Source: Pseudomonadota bacterium
GTDB lineage: Bacteria > Pseudomonadota > Gammaproteobacteria > Burkholderiales > Rhodocyclaceae
DNA length: 63,205 nucleotides
Direction of reading: 5' to 3'
Assembly: GCA_018241665.1 (NCBI GenBank)
Contig: JAFEDK010000028.1
Span: 1-63,205 of the forward strand
The notes beneath the pieces were generated by a model, which saw nothing but the letters and a program-made list of their open reading frames with translations, was not told the DNA's origin and did no database searches. Below are positions 1 to 8,279 of this stretch, one piece after another. Both the position numbers and the translations under genes were made by a program. Every line of letters begins with the position of its first letter. Position 1 is the stretch's first letter.

Positions 1-483
1 CAGCTCTTCGACCTTGGCGTAGGCAGCGGGCTTGTTGTCAGGGGTGACGGGCACGTGGTGGAAGGGGATGCCGTGCCACTCGACGAAGCCGCGGAAGGTC
101 TCGTGGTTGGAGATGACGCAGGGGATGTCGATGTCCAGGTCGCCGGACTGCCAGCGGGCGAAGAGGTCGTACAGGCAGTGTTCTTGCTTGGAGACGAGGA
201 TGACGACGCGCTTCTTGCGGGCGCTGTCGGAAATGCGCCACTCCATGCCGAACTCGGCGGCGATGGGGGCGAACTTGTCGCGCAGGGTGTCGATGCCGAA
301 GGGCAGGGAGTCGGCGAGGATTTCCTGGCGCATGAAGAAGCGCTTGGCTTCGGGGTCGGCGTGGTGGTTCGCTTCGGTGATCCAGCCGTGGTTCTTGGCA
401 AGAAAGGCGCTGACGGCGGCGACGATGCCTACTTTGTCAGGGCAGGACAGGGACAGGGTGTAACGTCGGGTGGGGGTGCTCAT
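1..483 (-). CDS. purU: Formyltetrahydrofolate deformylase PurU, N-terminal part
   Basis: Hydrolyses 10-formyl-tetrahydrofolate to formate and free tetrahydrofolate, so it drains one-carbon units from the folate pool. Reading in from position 483 gives 161 codons without a stop, beginning MSTPTRRYTLSLSCPDKVGI, an ACT-type N-terminal domain, and continuing into the start of the formyltransferase-like catalytic domain (FHHVPVTPDNKPAAYAKVEEL is split here by the window end). The gene runs off the left edge, so roughly the last 120-130 residues of the usual ~285 are missing from view. It lies downstream of, and in the same direction as, the GcvT-like gene at 624-1754, separated by 140 bp that contain a paired palindromic element. 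That neighbourhood suggests a role in disposing of carbon released by folate-dependent demethylation rather than only in purine balance (inference). Confidence 0.9.
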   Translation of the reverse strand, partial: MSTPTRRYTLSLSCPDKVGIVAAVSAFLAKNHGWITEANHHADPEAKRFFMRQEILADSLPFGIDTLRDKFAPIAAEFGMEWRISDSARKKRVVILVSKQEHCLYDLFARWQSGDLDIDIPCVISNHETFRGFVEWHGIPFHHVPVTPDNKPAAYAKVEEL

Positions 484-542
484 GGGCTGTTTCCTTTTGC
501 TCGGCCTCTGGCGGGCCATCGGGGGCTGCATCTAGCGGCGCC

Positions 543-609
543 GTGGGGGCGAATTCATCCGCCCTCCGTCGCCTAAACGAAGTCTGCGGGCGAATGAATT
601 CGCCCCCAC
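543..609 (+). repeat. Paired palindromic element 1 (67 bp)
   Basis: Two inverted arms (543-564 and 588-609) built around the core GGGCGAATTCATTCGCCC, separated by a 23-bp spacer. Each arm is itself a hairpin and the two arms also pair with each other, as in bacterial REP/BIME elements. The left arm has one change (ATCC for ATTC). It lies between the gcvT-like gene and purU. Confidence 0.9.
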
Positions 610-623
610 GGAGATACCCGGGC

Positions 624-1754
624 TCAGCCCTTGGCGGTGCGCTTGGTCTTGTCCGGGTCGTCGAAGGGCAGCGTGTGGGTCGTCGCGCTGCATTCGAGGC
701 TGGCGCTGCGCAGTTGCAGCTTGCGGCCTGCGACGGCGTAGGCCGGGTCGAGGCGGACGATGGCCATCGAGCGCTCCACCAGTCGTGAGTACATGCCACA
801 GGTGACGAAGCCCACCTTGGTGTCCCCGTCGTAGAGGGCATCGCCGGCCTGAGCGGCCTGGTTGCTGGCCAGCTCGACGCCGAATATCTTGAAGCGCTCC
901 TTGCCCTGCAGCCGGTAGTGCTCGGCGGCGCCGCGGAACTCCTTCTTGCCCGGCGATACGGTGAAGTCCAGGCCCAGTTCCCACAGGCTGTCGCCGATCG
1001 GCTCGCCCTCCATCGGGTACATGTCGGAGTTGTCGTAAGGGTAGAACAGCAGGTAGCTCTCCACGCGCAGCCAGTCCAGGGCGGTGAAGGAGCAGGGCAT
1101 GATGCCCATTTCCTTGCCTTCGGCGACGACGGTGTCCCAGATCTGCGGGGCATCGGCGGCCTTGCAGAAGATCTCGTAGCCACGCTCGCCGGTGTAGCCG
1201 GTGCGGGACAGCATCACCGGACGGCCGAAGAGGGTCGTCTGCATGTGGTGGAAGTAGGGCAGCTCGCGGATGCCAGGCACGTGCTTGGCGAGGAAATCGA
1301 CGGCCACCGGCCCTTGCAGGGACAGGTCGTGGAGGTCGTCGTCGAACAGCACCACCACGTTGCGGCCGACCGCTGCGCGGGTCAGGATTTCGTGGCCTGC
1401 GCCGGAGCCGTGCACCACCATGAAGGCGTTGGGGCCGTTGCGGTAGATCACGCAGTCGTCGATGAACTTGCCGGCCTCGTTGAGCATGCAGGCATACACC
1501 GACTTGCCCGGGTAGAGCTTGCTGACGTTGCGGGTGGTGGCGAAGTTGATCAGCGCCTCGGCGTGGGGGCCGATGATGTGCATCTTCTTGAGGCCGGACA
1601 CATCCATCAGGCCGGCACGGGTGCGGATCGCCTCGTGTTCGTCGGCCAGATCGGTCCGGTAGGTCCAGGCGGTACCCATGCCGTTCCAGTCTTCGAGGCT
1701 GGAACCGAGGGCGCGGTGGCGGTCAGCGAGGACCGAGAGTCTCCATGAACTCAT
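624..1754 (-). CDS. GcvT-like folate-dependent aminomethyltransferase
   Basis: 376-residue member of the GcvT/DmdA fold, whose members transfer a methyl or aminomethyl carbon to tetrahydrofolate. The body shows the typical layout: an N-terminal folate-binding domain with AGLMDVSGLKKMHIIGP near residue 50, the LQGP and SRTGYTGERGYEIF motifs in the middle, and a C-terminal beta-barrel. ATG at 1754 was chosen because AGGAG lies six bases upstream; an in-frame TTG two codons earlier is less likely. It is the first gene of a pair with purU. It lacks the other glycine-cleavage genes nearby, so it is probably not the T-protein of glycine cleavage but a demethylase or carbon acceptor for another methylated substrate. 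The true substrate cannot be read from sequence. Confidence 0.8.
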   Translation of the reverse strand: MSSWRLSVLADRHRALGSSLEDWNGMGTAWTYRTDLADEHEAIRTRAGLMDVSGLKKMHIIGPHAEALINFATTRNVSKLYPGKSVYACMLNEAGKFIDDCVIYRNGPNAFMVVHGSGAGHEILTRAAVGRNVVVLFDDDLHDLSLQGPVAVDFLAKHVPGIRELPYFHHMQTTLFGRPVMLSRTGYTGERGYEIFCKAADAPQIWDTVVAEGKEMGIMPCSFTALDWLRVESYLLFYPYDNSDMYPMEGEPIGDSLWELGLDFTVSPGKKEFRGAAEHYRLQGKERFKIFGVELASNQAAQAGDALYDGDTKVGFVTCGMYSRLVERSMAIVRLDPAYAVAGRKLQLRSASLECSATTHTLPFDDPDKTKRTAKG

Positions 1755-1822
1755 CTGCAACTCCTAGTCGAAAAGGGGATGAAGCTTGAGTTCATTAGGC
1801 CAGCCGGGCCGGCGCGGGAAAA

Positions 1823-1840
1823 TACTACTCTGGTACTACT
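1823..1840 (+). promoter_or_regulatory. Two NarL-type heptamers upstream of the gcvT-like gene
   Basis: TACTACT occurs at 1823-1829 and again at 1834-1840, 11 bp apart in direct orientation. Each fits the NarL heptamer TACYNMT. The site is about 70-85 bp upstream of the gcvT-like start, and a NarL-family regulator is encoded next door. Short motif, so chance is possible. Confidence 0.3.
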
Positions 1841-1883
1841 TCAGGGCTGAGGGAGACGGAGTTCGCCTGGTGGAGGGCAATCT

Positions 1884-1908
1884 GTGGGGGCGAATTCATT
1901 CGCCCCAC
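1884..1908 (+). repeat. Single palindromic arm (element 2)
   Basis: One arm of the palindromic family, closed by CCCCAC instead of continuing into a spacer and second arm, so it forms one 25-nt hairpin. It ends two bases after the stop of the NarL-type gene (minus strand) and could act as its transcript end. Confidence 0.75.
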
Positions 1909-1910
1909 GG

Positions 1911-2585
1911 TCAGGCTGATCGTTCTTCCTCCCGCAACTCCCGCAGCCACACGGCAGCCTCGAAGCGGTTGCGCAGGTTGAGCTTCTGCAGCACGTGCTT
2001 CACATGGACCTTCACCGTGCTTTCGGCGATGCCCAGTGAGCGGGCAACGATCTTGTTCGACGCGCCCTTGGAAACCAGCTCCAGGGTTTCCTGCTCCCTT
2101 GCGGTGAGGGAGGCCCAGCCGGCGTCGATGCTCTCCCGGCTCGGCGGCTGGGGCTTGGCGAGGATGCCGCCGACTTCGGCGGACAGCACGGTGCCGCCGG
2201 CCGCCACCTGGCGCAGTTTCAGGCAGAACTCGTCGGGCTCCATGTCCTTCAGCAGATAGCCGCTGGCGCCGGCCTTCAGTGCCTCCATCACGTCGAAGCT
2301 GGAGTCGGACACGGTGAGCATCACCAGTCGCGTCGCCGAGCCGGCGGTTTTCAGCGCGCGGACCACCGAGATGCCGTCGAGGCCCTTCATATGCAGGTCC
2401 ACCAGGGCCACGTCGGGTTGATGGGTTAGCACGGCCTCGATGCCCTCGGCGCCGGAAGCGGCCTCGGCGACCACCTGGAGGTCGCCGTACATCGAGAGCA
2501 GCTGGCCGATGCCCTTGCGGAAGAGGGCGTGGTCGTCCACCACCACCAGGCGGATCGGCGGCGTGTCGTCAATGGGGCTGTACAT
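1911..2585 (-). CDS. NarL/FixJ-family response regulator
   Basis: 224 residues: an N-terminal receiver domain (VVVDDHALF near residue 15, phospho-acceptor Asp in VALVDLHMKGLDG near 62, conserved Lys in YLLKDMEPDEF) followed by a LuxR/GerE-type helix-turn-helix (LTAREQETLELVSKGASNKI, near residues 155-215). Binds DNA as a phosphorylated dimer. It is encoded directly after the NarX-like kinase, overlapping its end by 17 bp, so the two are cotranscribed and cognate. The receiver and output resemble NarL/NarP, but whether nitrate is the signal is doubtful because the partner kinase lacks the NarX periplasmic sensor. Confidence 0.88.
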   Translation of the reverse strand: MYSPIDDTPPIRLVVVDDHALFRKGIGQLLSMYGDLQVVAEAASGAEGIEAVLTHQPDVALVDLHMKGLDGISVVRALKTAGSATRLVMLTVSDSSFDVMEALKAGASGYLLKDMEPDEFCLKLRQVAAGGTVLSAEVGGILAKPQPPSRESIDAGWASLTAREQETLELVSKGASNKIVARSLGIAESTVKVHVKHVLQKLNLRNRFEAAVWLRELREEERSA

Positions 2586-4140
2586 GGGCGGTGTCCCTGT
2601 CGTTGTCGTATGGGGGAGTCGAAGGTGGTGGGCCGGCCCGCGGGCGGAAGCGCAACTCCACGCGGGTGCCGCGGGCGCCCGGACCGGGTTGCAGGCTCAG
2701 GTTGCCGGCCAGTTGCCTGGCGCGGTCGTGCATGATCGAGACGCCGTGATGGCCTTCGCCGCCGCTGCCGGCTGCCATCCCGCGGCCGTCGTCGTCCACC
2801 TGCACGACCACTACGCCGGCTTCGCAATCCAGGCGGATCAGCGCATGCCCGGCGCGGGCGTGGCGGATTACGTTGGTCAGCGCCTCGCGGACGATCTGCA
2901 GCAGATGGAATTCCTCGTTGACCGACAGCGGTGTGTCGCCGAGCCGGTAGTCGAGGCTGATCTCGGTGCCGGCGCGGGCCGACAACTCCTCCACCACCTC
3001 GCGAATGGCCTGCTGCAGGCCGCCGGGCGGCATGCTGGTACGGAAGGCCGACAGCAGTTCGCGCAGGTGGCGGTAGGCGCTGTCGAGGCCGGTCTTGATA
3101 TCGCCGGAGATCTCCAGCACCTTGCCGCCGGGGGCGCAGGCGCCGCAGCTACGCCCGATCTCCAGTTGCAGGCGGGCGATCTGCAGCTTCATGTAGGACA
3201 GGGCCTGGGCCAGGGAGTCGTGCAGTTCGCCGGCGATCGCGTTGCGCTCGTCCATCAGGGCCAGCCGGCGGCGGCGCTGGGTGCGCTGCAGGCTGCCAAG
3301 GGATAGCGCGAACAGGCTGGCCACCGCATCCACCAGCCGGCTGTAGCGGCTTTCGAAGAGCATGTCGCTGCGGGCTTCCACCACCAGGATGCCGTAGATG
3401 CCGTCGGCGTCGCGCACCGGCACCGCCAGCTCGACCCGCTCGCCATCCGGGTGGGTGGCCTGGCGGCGCAGCCCGCCCTTGCGGGCCAGGGTCTCCGTGT
3501 CGAACTCGTCGAGCAGGCTGGCCAGCCGTGGCGCGCCCAGGCGGGTCGGCACGCCCAGGCTCTCGGCGAGGGGCGTCAGCAGGCCCAGCGAGCAGCTGCG
3601 GGCGCGCAGGCAGTCGGCCATGTCCTCCAGCAGGGCGGTCAACCACTGGGCGCTGGCGTTGTTCTCGGCCAGGCAGGTACAGGCGCGGTAGACGAACTCC
3701 AGCGAGCGGGTGGCGAAGCGTTCCTGCTCGTGGGCGTGACGGGACAGCCGTTCGCTGTCGGCGATGCGGCAGGCCAGCTGGGCTGACACGCCGTCCAGTG
3801 CGCGTATCAACCGGTCGATCTCGTCGGTCCCGCCGACTGGCCCGTCCGCACCGCCGGTGTGCGCGGCCAGGCGGGCCAGCGCACAGTCGGTGCGTTGCGC
3901 CAGGGCCCGGTAGGCGATGCGCAGCGTGATCGCACAGCCGATCACGAAGGCCAGCGCCAGCGCGATCTCCATCAGTTCGATGCCTGCCAGCCGGCTGGCC
4001 GCCAGGCTGGCAGGGGCCGCGTGGGCCGCCTCTTCCAGGCGCCCGGCGGCCCCGGCGCAGAGGAACAAGGCCGCGCACAGGCTGGCCAGGCAGCTCAGCA
4101 TGAGGCTCAGGCGGGACAGGAGCGGGTAGCGTTTCAGCAC
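2569..4140 (-). CDS. NarX-like sensor histidine kinase with a minimal periplasmic loop
   Basis: HisKA_3-type kinase that autophosphorylates on His (GELHDSLAQALSYMKLQIARL, His near residue 307) and passes phosphate to the adjacent NarL-like regulator. Two membrane helices (about residues 12-32 and 54-76) are separated by only about 20 residues, so the periplasmic nitrate-binding P-box of NarX is absent. A HAMP-like linker and a GAF-like region (about 140-290) follow, then the dimerisation/phosphorylation helix and an ATPase domain with DDDGRG and GHHGVSIMHDR motifs. The C-terminal tail overlaps the regulator gene. The start is uncertain: I used GTG at 4140; the frame stays open to an ATG at 4257, and no candidate has a convincing ribosome binding site. 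Confidence 0.8.
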   Translation of the reverse strand: MLKRYPLLSRLSLMLSCLASLCAALFLCAGAAGRLEEAAHAAPASLAASRLAGIELMEIALALAFVIGCAITLRIAYRALAQRTDCALARLAAHTGGADGPVGGTDEIDRLIRALDGVSAQLACRIADSERLSRHAHEQERFATRSLEFVYRACTCLAENNASAQWLTALLEDMADCLRARSCSLGLLTPLAESLGVPTRLGAPRLASLLDEFDTETLARKGGLRRQATHPDGERVELAVPVRDADGIYGILVVEARSDMLFESRYSRLVDAVASLFALSLGSLQRTQRRRRLALMDERNAIAGELHDSLAQALSYMKLQIARLQLEIGRSCGACAPGGKVLEISGDIKTGLDSAYRHLRELLSAFRTSMPPGGLQQAIREVVEELSARAGTEISLDYRLGDTPLSVNEEFHLLQIVREALTNVIRHARAGHALIRLDCEAGVVVVQVDDDGRGMAAGSGGEGHHGVSIMHDRARQLAGNLSLQPGPGARGTRVELRFRPRAGPPPSTPPYDNDRDTAHVQPH

Positions 4141-4326
4141 GTAAGCGTCGTGGTCGATGGAGACGGTCAATCGATATGCTGTTCTTATGAAGCAACTTTT
4201 GCGCCGTGTGGGAAACGCTCTATTTCCGCATCCGATCGGCGCTGCGCCATGCCGCATGGAGTGAATCCTGCTTGATGCGGGCGCCGCGCCGTGTCGCTGC
4301 GGCGTTCACGCTCACGGATTCCCACC

Positions 4327-6132
4327 ATGACCCTCTATCTATTTGCGACCCTGCTGGTTTCGGTGCTGGCCGTCATCGTCTGTGGCGATGCCGGGCGGCA
4401 GACGCCGGTACTGACCCTCGTGCCGCTGATCCCCGGGCTGGCGTGGACGGCCCTGCGCTTCGGCGGTCGTCGCCTTGCCGCCGCCCGGCCGAACGGCCCG
4501 ACGCTGACCGATCCGTCCCTCAGCCAGTTCGCCCAGCACAGCGGCCAGCCGGCGGTGCTCGCCGAGAACGGGCGCATCGCTCACGCCAATCGGGCCCTGC
4601 TCAAGGCGCTCGGCCTGGAAGAGCGCGGTGACGAGCTGATCGGCATGCCCCTCGACAACATCGTGCATCCCAAGCACCAGGGGCGGCTGGTCGAACTGCT
4701 GGCCGCTGACACCCCGGCCTGCGATGGCGTGATCACGCTGCTGCGCGCCGACGGTGTGTCCTGGCCGGCGCGGGTCAGCCTGTTCAGGGCCGACCGCTCA
4801 CCGATGGCGCTGCTGCATTTCTCCCTGCCGGAAGACGACGGCGGCGCGGTGGACCACCAGTGGGGCAACCGCTTCGCCCACGGCGCCGCAGAGATCTTGT
4901 TTACGCTGGATGCCCAATTGCATGTGGCCTATCTCAATTCCCGCTGGGAGCGGACGACTGGCCGACCAGCAGCGGACAGCCTCGGTGCGCCCTTCCTGCA
5001 GCTCTTCCCGGTGGAAGACCGCGCCGCGTTGACCAAGGGCCTGCGCCAGTTGCAGGCCGGTGAACGGGACGGGCTGGCGCTGGAAGTGCGCCTGCTCGCC
5101 GCCCGCACGTCCGGCCCGCGTTGGGTGGAACTGCGTGCCTGGCCGGTGGAACTGCCGCCGGGCGGCGAGGCCGGCATCGCCGGCATGCTCCTCGACATCG
5201 ACCAGCGGCGGCGCGGGGAGGAAGCCCTGCGGGCCCAACGGCGCAGCCTGCACACCATGCTCGACAACCTGCCGGGGATGATCTATCGGGGCCAGAACGA
5301 CAAGGAATGGACGATGGAATTCGTCAGCGAAGGCTGTTTCGAGCTGACCGGCTACACGCCGCTGGAACTGGTGGATAACCGCTCCGCCAGCTTCGCCGAC
5401 CTGATTCACCCCGAGGATCGGGACTTTGTCTGGAACTACGTGCAGATGCGCCTGGCCCGCCGCGAGCGCTATGAGCTCAGCTACCGCATCATCGACCGGG
5501 ATGGCCAGACCCGCTGGGTGTGGGAGCAGGGGCGTGGCATCCATTCCAGCCGCGGCGAATTCCTCGGCCTGGAAGGCTTCATCACCGATGTCAGCAGCAG
5601 CCGCGAAGCGCAGGAGGAGGCCCGCCGCCGCCTGTTCTTCGACAACGCCACCGGCCTGCTCGGCTTCAGCCTGTTCCTCGACCGCCTGCAGCACGTGTTC
5701 GTCCATTCGACGATCGCCGGCTATCCCTTCATGGTCGTGCACCTGGCCATCCCATCCCTGGAGCGGATCGCCGCCGAGCACGGCGCGGCGATGGCCGAGC
5801 GGGTGCTGGTGGAAAGCGGCAAGCGCCTGCGCGTGCTGCACAGCGACTGCAACTGCGTGACCCGCCACGGCAGCGGCTTCGCGGTGCTGATCGCCGATTT
5901 CCGGCCGGCGGCGCTGGCATGGGCCGGCGCGCTACCCGACGAGCCAGCCTCACCGTCGGGGCGTGCCCGCCTGACGGCCGCCCTCGTTGAACTGCTAGGC
6001 CATCCGCTGCGCATCGACGGCCATGCCATCAGCCTCGACATTGCGGTCGGTGAGGCGTCCGGCCAGGCTGCCTGCGCCGACGCCCAGGCGCTGCTGATCG
6101 AGGCCGCGCGGAGCGCCCAAACGCCCATCTGA
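4327..6132 (+). CDS. Membrane-anchored multi-PAS protein with degenerate GGDEF domain
   Basis: About 601 residues. An N-terminal pair of hydrophobic segments (residues 2-40) is followed by three PAS-like domains: about 55-165 (FAQHSGQPAVLAENGRIAHA), 185-290, and 300-415 (PAS_3 type, ending in the characteristic W-EQGRGIHS...GFITDVS). The C-terminal 170 residues align in pattern with a GGDEF domain (LFFDNATGLLGFSLFLDRLQ) but the signature reads RHGSGFAVL instead of RxGGDEF, so diguanylate cyclase activity is unlikely; it may bind GTP or act as a scaffold. It is divergent from the NarXL-like pair. ATG 4327 was preferred to an upstream GTG at 4291 because the hydrophobic segment begins there. 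Confidence 0.75.
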   Translation: MTLYLFATLLVSVLAVIVCGDAGRQTPVLTLVPLIPGLAWTALRFGGRRLAAARPNGPTLTDPSLSQFAQHSGQPAVLAENGRIAHANRALLKALGLEERGDELIGMPLDNIVHPKHQGRLVELLAADTPACDGVITLLRADGVSWPARVSLFRADRSPMALLHFSLPEDDGGAVDHQWGNRFAHGAAEILFTLDAQLHVAYLNSRWERTTGRPAADSLGAPFLQLFPVEDRAALTKGLRQLQAGERDGLALEVRLLAARTSGPRWVELRAWPVELPPGGEAGIAGMLLDIDQRRRGEEALRAQRRSLHTMLDNLPGMIYRGQNDKEWTMEFVSEGCFELTGYTPLELVDNRSASFADLIHPEDRDFVWNYVQMRLARRERYELSYRIIDRDGQTRWVWEQGRGIHSSRGEFLGLEGFITDVSSSREAQEEARRRLFFDNATGLLGFSLFLDRLQHVFVHSTIAGYPFMVVHLAIPSLERIAAEHGAAMAERVLVESGKRLRVLHSDCNCVTRHGSGFAVLIADFRPAALAWAGALPDEPASPSGRARLTAALVELLGHPLRIDGHAISLDIAVGEASGQAACADAQALLIEAARSAQTPI

Positions 6133-6191
6133 AGGCGCTGTTTACGCATCCTTTATATGTGGCCCGCTTGAAAAGGGCCATAAAACAAGGC

Positions 6192-6224
6192 TTTGTCGTT
6201 TGTTGTCTTTATACGTGCGACAAA
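6192..6224 (+). promoter_or_regulatory. Inverted repeat upstream of the rnf promoter
   Basis: TTTGTCG at 6192-6198 and CGACAAA at 6218-6224 form a perfect 7-bp inverted repeat, about 115-145 bp upstream of the sigma-54 core element. Position suits an enhancer-binding protein, but it does not match the NifA consensus TGT-N10-ACA. The bound protein is unknown. Confidence 0.35.
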
Positions 6225-6337
6225 CCGGGCCATGTAGCGTCTCCTCCACAAAACGTTCCATCCCATCCGCCCGCCGGACCCCCGTAAAGACTGTAAAACA
6301 CTGCAATTCCGGGCCTTCCGGCGCATCCGCGAGTCCT

Positions 6338-6353
6338 TGGCACAAGACCTGCT
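6338..6353 (+). promoter_or_regulatory. Sigma-54 (-24/-12) promoter of the rnf operon
   Basis: TGGCACAAGACCTGCT has the invariant GG (6339-6340) and GC (6351-6352) exactly ten bases apart and a perfect TGGCAC block, so it matches the RpoN core consensus TGGCAC-N5-TTGCW with one mismatch. Expected start of transcription is near 6364, about 23 bp before the rnfG start codon. Sigma-54 control is known for the nitrogen-fixation-linked rnf operons of Azotobacter and Rhodobacter relatives. Confidence 0.7.
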
Positions 6354-6386
6354 AAATCAGGGCAAACCCCCTTATTTCGACAGATC

Positions 6387-7025
6387 ATGAACGCCACGCA
6401 CGATTCGCCGATTGCTCCGGTCGCCGTTAAGCCGAAACCCTACATCCACGGGGTGATCCTGTTCGCCTTCTGTCTCGGCTTCGGTCTGGTGATGGCGCTG
6501 ACCAACGATGTCACCCTCGACGACATCGCTGCCCGCGCCCTCGAGGACAAGCAGAACTCCCTCAGCCAGGTCCTGCCCGACGACATCCACGACAACAACC
6601 CGGTCCTCGACACCCTCACTGTCCAGAACGAAGACGGCAAGGAAATCACCGTCTATCGCGCCCGCAAGGACAAGCAGGTGACCGGCGTGGCCTACGAGAT
6701 CTTCGGCACCGGCTATGCCGGCGAGATCCGCCTGATGATGGGCATCGACGCCGGCGGCAAGCTGCTCGGCGTGCGCGTGCTGGCCCACAAGGAAACCCCG
6801 GGCCTGGGCGACAAGATCGAGGTGAAGAAGGGCCCGTGGATCGAGCGCTTCACCGGCCTGTCGCTGGGCAATCCGTCCATCGAGCGCTGGAAGGTCAAAA
6901 AGGATGGTGGGGATTTCGACCAGTTCGCCGGCGCGACGATCACGCCGCGCGGCGTGGTGGCCGCCATACGGCGCGGGCAGGAGTTCTATGCCGCGAACAA
7001 GGACAAGCTGACCGGGAGCAATTGA
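6387..7025 (+). CDS. rnfG: Rnf electron-transport complex subunit G
   Basis: 212-residue membrane flavoprotein of the ion-translocating ferredoxin:NAD+ oxidoreductase. A single N-terminal membrane helix (about residues 15-37) is followed by a periplasmic FMN-binding domain. The motif FAGATITPRGVV near residue 183 contains the S/A-G-A-T sequence whose threonine carries covalently linked FMN in this family. First gene of a tightly packed operon; its TGA stop is followed after one base by the rnfE start. The order G-E-rseC-A-B-C-D is not the classical A-B-C-D-G-E order. Preceded by the sigma-54 element at 6338. Confidence 0.93.
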   Translation: MNATHDSPIAPVAVKPKPYIHGVILFAFCLGFGLVMALTNDVTLDDIAARALEDKQNSLSQVLPDDIHDNNPVLDTLTVQNEDGKEITVYRARKDKQVTGVAYEIFGTGYAGEIRLMMGIDAGGKLLGVRVLAHKETPGLGDKIEVKKGPWIERFTGLSLGNPSIERWKVKKDGGDFDQFAGATITPRGVVAAIRRGQEFYAANKDKLTGSN

Positions 7026-7026
7026 A

Positions 7027-7713
7027 ATGTCGAACGCCGAAAACTCGAACCAGTATTCCACCATCGTCAAGGATGGCCTGTGGGACAACAACGGGGTCTT
7101 CAGCATGCTGCTTGGCATGTGCCCGACGATGGCCATGACGACCAGCGCCACCAACGGCTTCGGCATGGGGCTCGCCACCGCCGTCGTGATGGGCGCCTCG
7201 AGCTACCTGGTGGCGGTTTTCCGCAACCAGATCACCACCGAAGTGCGGATCCCGGTCTACATCCTGATCGTTGCCGCCATGGTGACCCTCGTCGATCTGG
7301 CGATGAACGCCTGGATGCATGAGCTCTACAAGGTGCTCGGCCTGTTCATCCCGCTGATCGTTTCCAACTGTCTGCCGCTGGCCCGCCTGGAAGCCTTCGC
7401 GGCCAAGCAGCCCGCGTTCCCGGCCTTGCTCGATGGCCTGTTCATGGGCCTCGGCTTCACCATCGCGCTGACCGTGATCGGCGCGGTGCGGGAAATCATC
7501 GGCTCCGGCACGCTGTTCGCCGACGCCTCGCTGCTGCTCGGCAACTCCTTCAAGGTCATCGAGATGCGCCTGCTGCCCGCTGATATGGGCGTGCTGATGA
7601 TGATCCTGCCGCCGGGCGGCTTCATCGTCACCGGCCTGCTGGTGGTGGCCAAGCGCGTGCTCGATCTGCGTGCCGGCAAGGAAATCCAGATGGCCGGCGC
7701 CCACGCGGTCTGA
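7027..7713 (+). CDS. rnfE: Rnf electron-transport complex subunit E
   Basis: 228-residue integral membrane subunit, paralogous to RnfA, with about six transmembrane helices. The opening (IVKDGLWDNNGVFSMLLGMC) and the PLIVSNCLPLARLEAFA stretch, containing the conserved Asn-Cys, are typical of RnfE/RsxE. RnfA and RnfE together form the inverted membrane pair that holds a buried iron-sulfur centre between them in solved complexes. Immediately follows rnfG, indicating coupled translation. Confidence 0.93.
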   Translation: MSNAENSNQYSTIVKDGLWDNNGVFSMLLGMCPTMAMTTSATNGFGMGLATAVVMGASSYLVAVFRNQITTEVRIPVYILIVAAMVTLVDLAMNAWMHELYKVLGLFIPLIVSNCLPLARLEAFAAKQPAFPALLDGLFMGLGFTIALTVIGAVREIIGSGTLFADASLLLGNSFKVIEMRLLPADMGVLMMILPPGGFIVTGLLVVAKRVLDLRAGKEIQMAGAHAV

Positions 7714-7742
7714 GTCGTCACCATCTGACAGTCATCCCGATC

Positions 7743-8264
7743 ATGACCGCCACCCGCGAGATCGCCAGCATGAGCCAGGACTCCAGCACCCCGATGGTGG
7801 AAGGCATCGCCCGCGTCGTCCGCGTCGAGCCGGGTTGGGCCTGGCTCGAGCCGGAGCAGACCACCAGCTGCGGCAGCTGCGCCTCCAGCGCCAGTTGCGG
7901 CAGCCACGGTGCGGCCGGCATCGGCTCGGTCGCCAGCCGCCTCCAGTCCCGCCGCTTCCGCCTCGACAATCCGCCGGGCCCCGGCGAGCTGCGCGAGGGC
8001 GAGCGGATCGTGGTCGGCGTCCACAACAGCACGCTGCTGAAGGCCGCGGTGCTGGCCTACGGCTTCCCGCTGCTGGCGGCCCTGTGCGGTGGCGGCCTGG
8101 CGCAGTCGGCCTACGAGAGCGATCCGTTGTCGATGCTCGGCGTGGCCGCCGGCCTGGCCTTCGGGCTGCTGGTGGCGCGTATCGGCGCCCACCGCCTGGC
8201 CGTGCGCGGCGAGGCGACCCCCCATTTTCTGCGTCGGGCGCGCCCCGACGAAACCTGCAAATAG
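7743..8264 (+). CDS. rseC: RseC/SoxR-reducing-system family membrane protein
   Basis: About 173 residues. The N-terminal cytoplasmic part holds a cysteine cluster (TTSCGSCASSASCGSHG, C-x2-C-x5-C) and the second half has two membrane helices (about 98-117 and 123-143), the standard RseC/MucC layout. In enterobacteria RseC is part of the Rsx system that keeps SoxR reduced, so its insertion inside an rnf operon is functionally coherent. Start choice is uncertain: ATG at 7743, 7770 or 7794 all keep the frame and none has a strong ribosome binding site; the 7794 start (MVEGIARVV) best matches the length of homologues I know. Confidence 0.82.
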   Translation: MTATREIASMSQDSSTPMVEGIARVVRVEPGWAWLEPEQTTSCGSCASSASCGSHGAAGIGSVASRLQSRRFRLDNPPGPGELREGERIVVGVHNSTLLKAAVLAYGFPLLAALCGGGLAQSAYESDPLSMLGVAAGLAFGLLVARIGAHRLAVRGEATPHFLRRARPDETCK

Positions 8265-8279
8265 GCTTGGGACAAGACC

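Noticed and set aside
624-1754. Glycine cleavage T-protein (gcvT)
   Set aside because: No gcvH or gcvP nearby and the gene pairs with purU; a general GcvT-like name is safer.
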